DNA of 30,831 nt from NCBI GenBank assembly GCA_037447605.1, contig CM074819.1, positions 1,059,173 through 1,090,003 on the forward strand, written 5' to 3'. Below are positions 1-10,937 of the stretch, in pieces (within the stretch, counting starts at the first letter, position 1; every line of letters starts with the position of its first letter). The translations under genes were made by a program, and so were the position numbers. This DNA is from Zygnema circumcarinatum. Lineage: Eukaryota > Streptophyta > Zygnematophyceae > Zygnematales > Zygnemataceae. The notes under the pieces were generated by a model. The model saw only the letters and a list, made by a program, of their open reading frames with translations. It ran no database searches and was not told where the DNA came from.

Positions 1-2
1 GC

Positions 3-214
3 ACTGGTTGGCAACCAGTCGAATGGTTGTTTCGATCCGGCGGCACTGGTTGGCAACCAGTCGAATGGTTGCCAACCAGTGGCATCCACTGGTTCCAAAC
101 CAGTCGAATGGTTGTTTCGGTCCTGAGCCACTGGTTGGCAACCAGTCGAATGGTTGTTTCGGTCCGCAACCACTGGTTGCCAACCAGTCGACTGGTTTGT
201 CGAATGGTCCGATC
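3..214. repeat. 42-bp tandem repeat array, five copies, at the left edge
   Basis: Monomers start at 3, 45, 88, 130 and 172, so the period is 42 bp with one 43-bp step. Each holds an odd-centred palindrome of the form ACTGGTTG-N-CAACCAGT followed by CGAATGGTTG. The copies differ by several substitutions. The array may continue beyond the left edge. The AACCAGTCGAATGGTTG core resembles AACCATTGCCAATGGTTG in the 42-bp half-unit of the satellite at 24.4-28.6 kb, so the two may belong to one family; that link is inference. Confidence 0.9.
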
Positions 215-925
215 TGTGAAATATTTATTGGGCGAAAATCTTGGAATTTGAAAATATAAGGAAGTCCGTGTTAACAATAATAGGGGGGCGGTATTATGTT
301 AGAGTCCGGCATGCGGCCGTACTGTTTCACTCTGTACGAAGGCGCATGGCCGCCCGGCGGGCCCTGTCATGAGCTCCTATTGGTGCCGTACATGTACCGT
401 ACGATTCAGAGTTTTTATGCGTACGTGTGGTACAGCGAAATAGCGTGACCCATGTTCGAAACCCGTTTCGATTAACAGATTTTGTATTGGAAAATAAGGC
501 AGGTTAGGTTAACACCCGTAATACAGTATCACAGACTTACCGTACTAAAAGTGGTTTCCTCAAAATCAGGGCGAATTTCTTGTGTAACGAAAGTAGTAGG
601 GTGGAAAATATTAGGGGGGGTACTGTATGTACTGTACTTCATGCGTACGGACAGTACGAAGGGCACTTGCTTGTCCGTACAAGCCATTCCTTCCAATGAA
701 TGCAAAGTTTTCTATGCCAGGAGTTCTGTGAAATTCAGTAAATCCAGTTCTCCACAACAGAGAGCTTTAGGTTCTATGCGCCTGTCGTGTTCTGAATCGC
801 GTCAGAACGGATGTTATCCACTGACATCGATACCGTTCGAAGCGCCAGCTCAGTGAGGCCTCAGCCAATCAGAGCGACGCGAAGCTGCCACTTGGCGGTC
901 CCAACGGCCAGTCCACGTCACGCAT
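215..925. other. Intergenic DNA upstream of the 14-3-3 gene
   Basis: No convincing gene is seen. The stretch is rich in GTAC and CGTACGG-type words, for example near 317, 386-404, 541 and 641-680, which recur in other intergenic parts of the window. A CCAATCA box lies near 854. Confidence 0.5.
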
Positions 926-935
926 GCCACGTGGC
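926..935. promoter_or_regulatory. Perfect G-box palindrome GCCACGTGGC upstream of the 14-3-3 gene
   Basis: This is the ACGT-core G-box bound by plant bZIP and bHLH factors. It lies about 250 bp before the purine-rich probable leader (1130-1180). The same decamer is found at 11192, 16427 and 28985. Use in this promoter is inferred from position only. Confidence 0.45.
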
Positions 936-1016
936 AGGCCGCCCGCCCCCTCCGCCAGCCGCCGCTTGTCAGACGCGTGCCGCCCACCAACCAGAACCGG
1001 TTCCGTCCAAGGTCCC

Positions 1017-1084
1017 GTTCACACGGACCAAAACTCACAACCAAATAGTCAATCGTTGTTGTCTTTTTCCGCGTTCACACGGAC
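1017..1084 (+). promoter_or_regulatory. Pair of identical 12-bp direct repeats (GTTCACACGGAC)
   Basis: The 12-mer occurs at 1017-1028 and again at 1073-1084, a 56-bp offset, just before the presumed transcript start of the 14-3-3 gene. It matches no element I recognise. Confidence 0.35.
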
Positions 1085-1973
1085 AGGTGGGCGGCTCCCC
1101 CCGAGCGGGTCCTTGTAAGCAGGAGGCGAGAACGGGGCGGAGGCGACGACGGAGGGGAGGAAGAAATTAGGTCAGTGCCATGGCGGCTCTGCCTGAAGTG
1201 GGGGCTGGATGTCATGGTGTAGGGCTGCTCCTGCTTACTTCTGTATGCATTTGGAAATATGGGGTGTGTGTTTTAGGGTTGGTGGATGGGGGAGTGGTGG
1301 GGAAGGGGGTGAGTGGGGGGGAAGGGGGGGGAACGGGGGGGTGGGGGAAGTAGGAGGGGAGGGATTGGGGAGTGCGAGAGGGATAGGGGGGGGGAGGAAG
1401 GGGGGGGTTTGTAGGCGGCCGATATGTGTTGTGAGGGGAGGCAAGTGGGTTTTCTTTGTTTTGAGTGGTGTGGCTTCATGTAGAAATGCGTGTATTTGTT
1501 GGGGTTGCAGTCTGTTTCATTGCTGAGAGTCCTTTTGGGCCTGTTTGGTGTGCATTTAGGGTTCTCTGCCTACCTGTATTGCTATAACCTGGGGGTGGTT
1601 TGACCTATCTCGCGAGGCGGTAGTTCTGCATGGGCTTCTTCGGTTCTGGCCGCGTACTTCATGCAGTCGGGCGACCTGATGTGTGGGAGGAGAGGCTGTT
1701 TTCTCTTCTTTAAATTTCTACTTCGTTCCTGATGTTAGTCATTTTACAAAAGCAGAGTCCAAGGTCATGTCGTGATGTTGGAGGGCTGGAAGAAGGTCAT
1801 TTCTGGAGCCTGGAGTGTTTGTTGCATGGGCAAGATCTTTGGAAAAGCATGTCGTTTTTGGTTATATGTCTGGTCCCTTTCGTCCTTCCCCCTTTCCTCT
1901 CCTTTGTATTTTAACCGACTTGTTTATTCTATTGGTCAGCAGAACCTTCTTCTGCGACAAAGCATTTGCAGCC
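1085..1973 (+). other. Probable 14-3-3 leader and first intron with a G-rich tract
   Basis: A purine-rich leader ends in a good plant start context at 1180 (GCCATGGCGGCT). A polypurine, G-rich tract follows at 1279-1410, with runs of up to eight or nine G. A pyrimidine stretch (about 1868-1905) and TTTGCAG at 1965-1971 form a plausible 3' splice site directly before CC-ATG at 1972. The first intron may therefore run from about 1217 to 1971, either inside the 5' UTR or after a short alternative coding exon. Confidence 0.4.
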
Positions 1974-4589
1974 ATGCAGGATCGCAGCGCTCATGTGTAC
2001 ATGGCCAAGCTGGCCGAGCAGGCCGAGCGTTATGATGGTGAGCTCTGAAATGATGCGAAGTGATATAATCACTGAGTGTACAGAGTGCACTAATATTCTT
2101 ACCGTCTGTAATGGCTACACATTCCCTTTTTTCTGAATGCATTAGTTAAAGGTTCTTTGAGCTTCTAGACGCTGTCGGTAATTCGATTTGGAATGGAAGC
2201 ACACTGTCCTGCTGCTAGGGTTTCGTCCACTCCAATGGATGGAACATTGGTGCATTAGGTCATTATTTGAGACTGTTGTAGGGCAAAGCATCTGGCTAGT
2301 CATTTGTGCTTCAACGTTCAACTTTAGTCAATTGAGGCAATGACTTGAATGGTACTCACCATTGTTTTTGGGGTATCTCCGAAATATCCAGCTCTGCTTG
2401 TTGAGCAGGAATTGCTAGTGGTAGCTGGAAGGTCGACAGGGGAATGTGAACATGCGTTTGCATTTTTGTGTTTACGCCCCTTCTGCTGGAACTGCTGACT
2501 GTCTCCTAACGTGTTTCTGCAGAGCACCATAGATGAAGCATATGGTGAGAATTGATGCAGGATGAAAAGCTAGCACTTTTCATTTTAAAAGTATTCTGAA
2601 TAAAGGCTGTGTCCACTGCGTTTGTTTCATGCAGAGATGGTGGAGTCGATGAAAAAGCTGGCAAAGCTTGACGTAGAATTGACGGTTGAGGAGCGGAATT
2701 TACTTTCCGTTGGATACAAGAATGTTATTGGTGCTCGGAGGGCCTCATGGAGGATCATGTCCTCGATCGAGCAAAAGGTAAGTTGCGGAAAATGCGCTTT
2801 GAAAATAGAGGGATCATCCTACCTTTGTCAAGTTGTTCCTTTGGATTTGCCAGTTTCTGGCTCATATTTTGCCCGCTGGATGAATGTGAAGGATGGTCAT
2901 TAAAATCAAATTATTATTTGAAACTAGTCAAGACTGGGCGTTGTCGGTGACATGTTCCTCCAGAAAGGGCTGCTTTTGCTGGCTTGAATGGGAGAGAGGC
3001 TACTTCTGTTGCAATGCAGGAGGATTCCAATCACAGCTGTAGACATGGGATGGGTGTGGCTCTCACAACAGGAAGAGAATAAGGGCAATGATGTGAATGT
3101 GAAGCGCATCAAGGAGTACAGGCACAAGGTGGAGCAGGAGCTTTCCAACATTTGCATGGATATCCTTTCTATTATTGATGAGAACTTGATTCCCGCCTCA
3201 GACACGGGAGAATCCAAAGTTTTCTACTACAAGATGTAGGCATCTTTTCTTTGTGTTGGCGTTGAAAACTTCCTGTATTGGAAATGTGTTCATATGGACG
3301 AGGGCGTCTTCATAATGCAATAAGACAGGCTCAGGAAATGGAAAAGTTGGGGTGACCTGGAAGCCCCGTTAGGCAGTCTATGATGGACCTTTTACAATCG
3401 TATTGATGCTGATTTAAATGTGGGATTATCAGGAAGGGAGATTATTACCGCTATTTGGCAGAGTTCAAGACAGGATCGGACAAGAAAGAGGCTGCAGATA
3501 ACTCATTGGAGGCTTATAAGGTCTGCTATTTCCGTCCTTTCCTATGCACTCTGAATCCCTGTTGTTTTCTGCCTCTCTGAAATCCACTTCAAGATCTTCT
3601 TTTGTATTGTCACCCTTGTTTTTTCGGTAACTTGTTGTTCTGTTATTCACTGTGGGATTGCATATCTTGCATGAGCAGGCTGCTTCAGAAGTAGCTGCAG
3701 TGGATTTGGCCCCCACCCACCCGATCCGGCTCGGTCTCGCTTTGAATTTCTCGGTGTTTTATTACGAGATCCTTAACTCGCCTGAGCGGTGTGTAACAAT
3801 TGGATACCTTCGCTTGAATAGTGAGAGTAGGACTCAAGTGGGGAAACAGATAGAACAGGTTGTATGCAGGTGCCTTAGGTGCAAACAAGTTTTGATTGTG
3901 ATGAGCTTAGAAACAGGAACAAGCTTTACTGGGCATTGCATGGTTAAGTGCTTGATAGAGAGCGAACACTGATGGGGAGCAGGCAGGGCATTGCTAGTCC
4001 AATTTCGTAAGGGAATAATAGGGTGAATAGAGCCCGTTTGTGATGTAGATTATGAGTATGCTACTATGGTTTTTTAGTGGTCATTGCTGATGATTTTGGG
4101 GGGTTCTGGTTGGGGCTAGTAGATAGTGCCCTAACGTCCTTCCTTGTTCTAAGTATTGGAATCATTCTTGGTTTGGTGTGGGCAGTGCGTGCCACTTGGC
4201 TAAACAAGCATTTGATGAGGCCATTGCTGAATTGGACACACTGAGTGAGGAGAGCTACAAGGACAGCACTCTCATCATGCAGCTCCTGCGGGACAATCTC
4301 ACTCTATGGACCAGCGACCTGCAAGAGGAGGGAGGTGAGATATTAACTAACTTCACTAATGTTAACCCCTCACTTACTTCACCTAACAGCTTCTAAACCA
4401 GAAGGGTTCTCAAGTCTGAGCATGCATGGCATCAATGCATTGAATTGTCTACATTGGAAGGGGAAGGGAGTGAGAAGCAAAGTGCTGCAAGCGAACCCTA
4501 ATTCTCGCCTTCCAAATTGCGGTGCAGGTGATGAGGTGGGCAAGGGGGGAGAGGAGGGTAGGGGTGACGATGAAGGGGCTGCCTCGTGA
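1974..4589 (+). CDS. 14-3-3 protein, plant epsilon type (seven coding exons)
   Basis: It is a dimeric phosphoserine/phosphothreonine-binding adaptor that controls client enzymes, transporters and transcription factors in cytosol and nucleus. Coding exons are 1974-2037, 2635-2777, 3072-3235, 3433-3520, 3679-3788, 4186-4334 and 4528-4589. All junctions are GT-AG with matching phase and give 259 aa, the usual family length. The start [20 protein letters not shown] aligns with the family N-terminus. Visible landmarks are [19 protein letters not shown] with phosphate-pocket K50 and R57, [10 protein letters not shown] with R130 and Y131, [20 protein letters not shown], and the final-helix signature [35 protein letters not shown] and the tail QEEGGDEVG point to the epsilon rather than the non-epsilon plant group (family knowledge). 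The tail is short, Gly/Glu/Asp-rich and variable. A start at 1180 spliced into 1972 would add about 13 residues in frame; I prefer 1974. Confidence 0.97.
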
Positions 4590-5726
4590 GCGCTGCTTGG
4601 GCTTTAAGGGAAGTTACAGTCCCTTTCTATTGGCGATTTGTATGGCCGCATAGGCAGCCGGGGGGTAAATGTACCGGAGGCCGAGCAGCGCTGTCTGCCA
4701 TCTGCCGTCTGCCGTCTGTGTCTAAGTCTGCTGGGAGCGGGCAATGCCAACAGGAGCGCTATATGGAAGCTATTCAGGACAAGCAGAGCAGGGGCGGGCT
4801 CATAGAGTATTGGCACCAATGAGAGGATGAGTGTAGGGAGAGAGGGAGGGAGAGAAGCTCACAATGTTGGCGCTAGAGAGGGTAGTTGAGGCAGGCTGGG
4901 TGGGGCGGGGAGGGGCGGCCGGGCTCATACCGGTCCTAAGCAGTGCTGTCGTGGAAACCACCTGTGCTTGCAGTACGATGCAATGCTAAGGTCTATTCTG
5001 TGCTGCACTGCCTCTGCTTAATTGTCGAGGGGCCCTCTCATACTCCCCTCTCAAACCCACCACCCCCTTCCTCCCCCTGCCTCCCCTCCCCCTCGCCTTA
5101 CCCCCAACGGGAGTGCTGTATACCTGCAGCCAATTACACAACACCGTTCGTTGTGTTAATGGTTTAGTTAGCATGGTACAAACTGCATGTGCAGAAGCGG
5201 CGGGATGTTAACAAGATAAGGTTAGTCAACAGCGCTTCGACGATAACTGACAAAAAAAAGCTTTTTGGAAAAACACGCGCAGTACATTAATGTCGCCTTG
5301 CTAGAATTCTCCATTTCTGCTGGCGAGATACGAGTCACTACAACTATTTTTGCGATACAACTTGACTCTGCAGTTCACTCTACATTATGTGTCCGCATAC
5401 ACTGAGCGCCCTGGATGTTGGCCCGTAGGCAGCCATTGGATGCTTCCTATCGATGTCACTCAAGACCCGCTTTATGCCCTCAGTATTATCGAGTCAAGAA
5501 CCCTCGACTACTACCCCTATCTGTACAGACTTCCCCCCCCACTGCCGCAAGCGAAACAGGCAAGCGACTATCCCCGTTGTAGAAAGTCGCACAGAGCGAA
5601 ACCTGCCCGAAGTTTGAAGCTTCACAAAAAAGCAAAACATGAAGAAGGGTCTCAGCAGCAACGTCACAAAACCTCCTCTCGCTCTGCCCTTCCATATTCC
5701 ACGAGGCATGCATCGCCTCTGTAAGC
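4590..5726. other. Convergent 3' region between the 14-3-3 gene and the dehydrogenase
   Basis: No gene is seen. It must hold the 3' UTRs of both neighbours, which converge here. A C-rich stretch lies at 5041-5106 and an A8 run near 5250. Open frames here look incidental. Confidence 0.5.
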
Positions 5727-8651
5727 TCATCTCCCTTCCATGGTAGCTCCCGTAGGGGACAAGTAGCGAAGCAGCCGCTCAAGCGACCCTTCTCCTAACA
5801 AAACGTCTGCCACATCCTTCACCAGCTTGTTGGGGGCCTGTCCAAGAAGAAGCATGCGTTGGGACCAGTCGGGGACCTCCGATGCAAAGAGCCGATAGAA
5901 GAGCCAAGCGCTGTACCACCTTGGGACAATAGTGTACCGCTTTCTCATGACTGCCGCGGAAGCTATGTGTTTTGCGGCCTCTTCAGTTGCCATCATGGGC
6001 CACCATTTCGGTATATGATCCTGCAATGGAGGGCCATACAGAAGGTTTCAAGCTCATAGTGGGAGAGAGGGTGGGATACATTGATGTGGAAAAAGAAATT
6101 GACGATCAGAGTGGAGAGAGAGTGGCTGTAAAAGAAAGGGGCATGCTTTTGGGAGTGGCTTGTAAAGTCTGAGGGATGTTTTCTTTCTATGAGCACTGAT
6201 TCTTTCGAGAAAAATGACTCTCGTAATTTAGCTTTACGGCGGTTGGAAACACTCGAAGCAGAAGCCACGACGTGAGGAAAAAAGGAATTGCTAAAGAAAG
6301 TTGTATAGCTTTCAAGATGCGTAGCCACGAGACAATCTCTCTCAGCTGAGCCAAGGATCCGTACAGGGGGAGCCCCAGTGGTTAACTCCGACACAATGAA
6401 CCCCGGCATCACAATGGTAATGGCGATGCCGTCCTCTGCCTCCACTCGCAATGTGTCGTAGAATTGAATTATGGCTGCTTTTGCAGCCTGCAGTGCAACA
6501 TGGAAAACCAGCCAAATATTCGTTAACTCTTTCCCTACCATAGAAATATATATCCTTTCAGTTATCTCACGTTAGCACAGCAACAACAAAAATCCATCTG
6601 AACCTGCACCACCTGTAGCCAGTGCCCCCAACATGTCTTTCCTTGGCAATAACTCGAACATCTTTCTTACTCTCCCTTCTTCTTCTCTCTCTCTCTCCTT
6701 ACTCATCACAGCGATTTTTATGTGAGAGGAGAATGCTAGAACTTGTATTCCTGAACTATCCCCTTGGTCCAAGCTGGAGCAGTTTGTGATGTCTCATGGG
6801 TTATGACGTCATTGAAAGGGGGGCTTTTACAAGAAAGATGCATTACGGAGATGCAATGAATTTCTGGCCTCCTTAAGTTCCTTTGTGCTCACATTATACA
6901 TCGCCTGACGAGGATAGGTGAGATAGCCTCCAACCGATGCAGTGACCACAATTTGACCGTTCGATTCACGCAAATACGGCAAAGCGTGAACCGTGGGCCA
7001 CACATTTCCCCAGAAGTCCACATCCTGTAGTTGTGAAAACCGGTTCAGTTCAATTTAAACACAATTCAGTTCAGCAGTATGGAGCAAAGCTGATGAACAT
7101 TTAAAGTAAGAACATGTTCACGTCAAGGTGCGTAGTGTGCTTCATACGAGGCAAGACAATAAATCTTAATGATCGACAAGCAGGTATTGGTGTTGTTAAC
7201 TCAACAAAGTAAAGGACGAGGCTACTCAAATATTCGTGGAGGAACAGTAAACGCACCATGGTCTTTTTCAAGTCGTTCACATCGGCACACTGTTCAAAAA
7301 GACCGCTCTCCGTTGTTCCCGCATTGTTGACCAGCACATCAACTGCAAGCGCATCCTAAAAGCCTCCGTCACCCTTTACACAAGCTCCATTCAATATAAT
7401 GATAGCATCCAGAAGATGTAAGTCTCCCCAAGCAAAGATGTTACCACCAAAACAGACACTACAGTTTCCAACACTCAGAGTTCAAATTCTGAAAAATGAA
7501 TGTACGAGACCTATGTAAGAAACACTTTGTCGCAGTCCTCATCTATTTACTGGTGTAAGGCTTCGGACCTCCAAAACTCTGTAACTCCTTACAGAGATTA
7601 CGCAAGAACACCGTGATCCGTCACTGCAGCCATGCATTTGCGGTTGGCAGGAACGAGAAGCAGTCCACTTACTGCGTCCATAGCGCTCCATTGTCACGTC
7701 AATGAGCCTTTTGCAGTCCTCCTCTTTTGACACGTCCGTACGGCATGTCATCGCGTCGAGGGCTCCCAGCCGGCGGCACTGCTCTGCAGTACGGTCGAGC
7801 CTTTCCTGACGGCGCGCTGCAAGAGTGAGCGCTGCTCCCCGTTTGGCGTACTCATAGGCCAAATGCTGCAGCCAAAAGGGGTTTTGTAGCAATCATCGTG
7901 CAGTTTCTGGTATTGTTTTGCTTTTGAACTCTTGTTGGCATCGTCGTTGCAGGTCTCTCTTGCATAGTGGGACAGTACGGACAAAAACGGAGCAGTTCCC
8001 TGAAGTTTTTTCATCGTGCGGTTGTGTGCACTACATTAACGTCGTCGATTCAATTGATTTCCGTCTGATATATGAACCAAAAAACGAAGGTGAAACCTTT
8101 CTTTACAAAATAAGTAGCATTTGACGTCTGACGAGACAACCACTCGAGCCTGAGAATCTTAAATGCAGGAAAATTTGAAGTTGAATCAACTAGATGCGTC
8201 CAATGAAAGAGACTAAATTAAATTTCAAGATTCCATTGCAGCTCCAAACACAAGAGAAAGCACAGAGCTATATCTACAACAGTCTCTCGTTCTCTTGTCA
8301 GCTGAAATCCAGCATCAAGAGAATATAACCGAATTACAAGCAAAGAAATGAATTAAATTGGTACAACCGGAAAGTTCTATGAAATCCCTTGTAGGAACAA
8401 GAAATTATATTCCAGTAGGATAACTGCAGCAGTGTATTGGCAGGCACCTGCCCAATACCAGACGATGCGCCTGTGATGACTACCACCTTCCCTCGCGCGG
8501 TGGCGTACGGGAGGCGCATCAGCCATCGCAGAGCCTCCAGAATCTGCAGGGCGGGCCATAGCAGCAGCAGCCACAGAGCTGCAAGCGGAGCGGTGGCGAG
8601 AAACAGAGCCGTCGTCAGCGCCTCCCGCAGCAGGGCAGCCATGGCGTCCAT
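5727..8651 (-). CDS. Short-chain dehydrogenase, 11-beta-HSD/steroleosin-like, membrane-anchored
   Basis: It is predicted to be an NAD(P)(H)-dependent oxidoreductase acting on a steroid, sterol or other lipid alcohol/ketone at the ER or lipid droplets. Exons in coding order are 8651-8448, 7865-7673, 7342-7257, 7024-6893, 6487-6365 and 6020-5727, giving 343 aa, near the usual 340-350. Residues 8-45 are a long hydrophobic anchor with prolines. The Rossmann motif TGASSGIG is at 60-67, HLAYEYAKRGA follows, NNAG is at 138-141, and the catalytic S191, Y204 and K208 (YNAAK) are intact, with the PG-motif in IVMPGFIVSELTTG after them. The YNAAK motif is created across the exon 4/5 junction, which supports that splice. 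The exon 5 donor (GTACGG, 6364) is the weakest call. The segment between SELTTG and EEAAKHI is about ten residues shorter than I expect in plant HSDs. The start at 8651 is the first Met after a strong upstream acceptor; Met at 8642 is an alternative. The substrate cannot be read from the sequence. Confidence 0.92.
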
Positions 8652-8838
8652 CCGCAGCTTCAAGAATGCAGGCCTAAAACAGAGAGCAAGAGAGAGAGAG
8701 AGCGAGAGAGAGAGGGAGATAGAGAGAAAGACAAGTGGCGGGGCATCGGCAGCTGACACGTGGCGCTTGGAGGAAGCTTCCTGCACGCCACATCGGATCG
8801 GACTCACGGCGTTCACATTGCGACGTGCTCGTCGTCGT
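8652..8838 (-). promoter_or_regulatory. 5' leader of the dehydrogenase gene with CT tract and splice acceptor
   Basis: On the coding strand a (CT)n tract (8682-8733) runs into CTCTGTTTTAG, with the AG at 8675-8674, 22 bp before the chosen start codon. That is a textbook 3' splice site, so the gene probably has an intron in its 5' UTR or one more upstream exon. A CACGTGGC G-box core lies at 8758-8765. Confidence 0.5.
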
Positions 8839-8910
8839 TACAACGGCCGGATAGCCGGCTGTACGGACATTGAATTTCTTACCACAAGAACAATTACATT
8901 GCCATCCCTA
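8839..8910. mobile_element. Possible 72-bp hAT-derived insertion (tentative)
   Basis: It ends with GCCATCCCTA, identical to the right terminus of the MITE at 9124-9482. It is flanked on both sides by GTCGTCGT (8831-8838 and 8911-8918), the right length for a hAT target duplication. The left end reads TACAACGGCC and lacks the matching TAGGGATGG, and the flank is a simple repeat, so chance is a real possibility. Confidence 0.3.
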
Positions 8911-9123
8911 GTCGTCGTTGTCGCGCGGCCCGCACGAGGGTCGGCGGGAACATGTACGGTAATCGACTTCGACTTTCATACAGTATTGAAAATCTGAAAT
9001 CTGAATCTGTCCCTTCCCCATTTCTGCAAGCTGTTGTTGCGCCTGGAAGCAGGCTCGCCTGGAGCTTTGTTCCATCGTCCGCGGGTCCTCGCAGCTCGCC
9101 GTGTTGCCTTTGTGCGTGGGTGG

Positions 9124-9482
9124 TAGGGATGGCTTAATTACGACTATATAATCTATATTATATTATATAACTGTGACGACTAAATAACGGCTGTTATATA
9201 ATACTTTACAACGCCTTTACAACATGTACGGTCGTACGGTCGTACGACTGTACGGTAGTATGCGGTGAAGACAGAGTGAACCAGACGGACGCATTTCGCA
9301 ACGCCAACGCCAAAGCGACCTAATTTTGGTATGGTACGACCGTACGAGTACGGTCGTTAATTGTTCAAAACGAGTGGGTATAATATATGTAATAAAGTGT
9401 TTTACTTTGTACTATATTACTACTTTTAAACCCGTTGTAAAGTATATAATATAGTCGGACTTTATAACGCGGGCCATCCCTA
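9124..9482. mobile_element. Non-autonomous hAT-type MITE with 8-bp target site duplication
   Basis: The 359-bp element starts TAGGGATGGC and ends GCCATCCCTA, a perfect 10-bp terminal inverted repeat with looser inverted similarity inward (GACTATAT...). The flanks are a perfect 8-bp direct duplication, GTGGGTGG, at 9116-9123 and 9483-9490. An 8-bp duplication plus TAGGGATG termini are the signature of the hAT (Ac/Ds) superfamily. There is no coding capacity. The interior is AT-rich with many TATA words and a cluster of GTACGGTCGTACGG palindromes (9228-9255 and 9336-9359). The intact duplication suggests a recent or undisturbed insertion. Confidence 0.9.
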
Positions 9483-10306
9483 GTGGGTGGGCCTCTCGTG
9501 AGAAAATGGAAGTGGCATTGGTCGCACGATGGCCATATACATCAATGCCACCACATGGGCAAGTCTCGCGAAATGATCATAGTTCCGACCGACCGCGCAC
9601 GTGACCAGGATCAACTTAGTCACTAACCGGATGACCCTTACTGGCCGTACATTTCGTACAGATATTTGGACGTCGTGTCGGTGCCTTCAATGCCGCGAGG
9701 CCGCGGCCAATGGGCGCACGCTGTGTTAATGGTGTCCTCAGAAAGGTCCAACGGCAGATGTGGCTGTCTTGTAGCAAGCGTGGCAGTACAAACATCTTGT
9801 CTTCTTGATACGTCATCTGCGAGCAGGACGTAATTCTGCCGCCCGCGGGCCATCAGATGCCAGCTGGGTGGCCCATAGAAAGGTGCATGCCCACGTCACT
9901 TTCTTACAGTATCAAGCACGATCCCAGGACCACTGAAGCGAGAAAATCGCATGACCGGCATGCGTACGGACAGAACGTTCACTGTTACAGTACAGGACCA
10001 ACTATGTACGAACGATATTCCACGGTACTCCCGATATTTTGATGTCTCGTGCGCTATTGGAAGGAACGCCCCGCAGCGAGTGAGGGCCCGCCACCTGGCC
10101 GCCTGCCCGCCAGCCATGGTGTTGAAGGCGAGGGCCCGCTCGTCCGCCCACACTCCCACTTGTCAAACCAAGCCGGATCGACCAAATTGTAGTTGAAAAA
10201 CTGAACGGAGAGTACTCCAAACTCTCGCCGGCGTGAACGGGACTCCTCTCCCATCGGAAGATTAAGCAAATGTATTGTTGATGTTTTGCTCACTGTGTCA
10301 GCAAAC

Positions 10307-10374
10307 AACAAACCAACCAACCAACCAACCAGCCAACCGGCCAACCAACCAACCAACCAACCAACAACCGCCAA
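10307..10374. repeat. (CCAA)n microsatellite
   Basis: Imperfect tandem CCAA/CAAC tetranucleotides with a few G substitutions. In frame they would give W/L/G- or Q/P/T/N-rich peptides, which I regard as spurious. Confidence 0.9.
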
Positions 10375-10738
10375 CGGAAATCCAAATTCCAATCATGCAC
10401 TCCGTTGACTCGAGCAAGTCCTGTTGCTCAAGAGCCGTATGTCCGATAGATACGACGAAGGACAAGTTTTGGTGGTTCGGAGGGAGGGCATCGAAGGATT
10501 GCCTATCAAGGTTTGCAAAATTTTGTATGTTTGGATAAAGCGTGGAAGCTATTGAGGTGCTGTGAAGGGCACTGTTGGAGTGAGAATGGAGGACAAGCGG
10601 GGCAACCGAACCAGCAGTGGGCGAGGAAGGACGGGGAGTGAAGGGAGTGGGTGATATTGTTCTTCATACATTATACTCAATATAATATATACTTTCCTAC
10701 ACACGATGAACTCTATTTGACGCGATGAATAGACCAAG

Positions 10739-10765
10739 TTGTTGTTGTTGTTTTTGTTGTTGTGT
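10739..10765. repeat. (GTT)n trinucleotide repeat
   Basis: An imperfect run of GTT/TTG triplets. No gene is visible around it. Confidence 0.8.
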
Positions 10766-10937
10766 GACTCCTTGAACGCCAACAAGTGTCTCCGTTCTCT
10801 TGCTACAACAACAACCTTCCATCAACATTATATATCCCTAAAGGAAACTAACAAATAAAGAAATGTCCGTTTGTGATTAGAATTGAGGACGTGCTCAGAC
10901 TGAAGTGGCATGCTGTAGCGTGTGACTTAAAAATCTT

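Noticed and set aside
454-474. GTTCGAAACCC, similar to a tRNA T-loop/B-box
   Set aside because: No A-box, acceptor stem or cloverleaf can be drawn around it.
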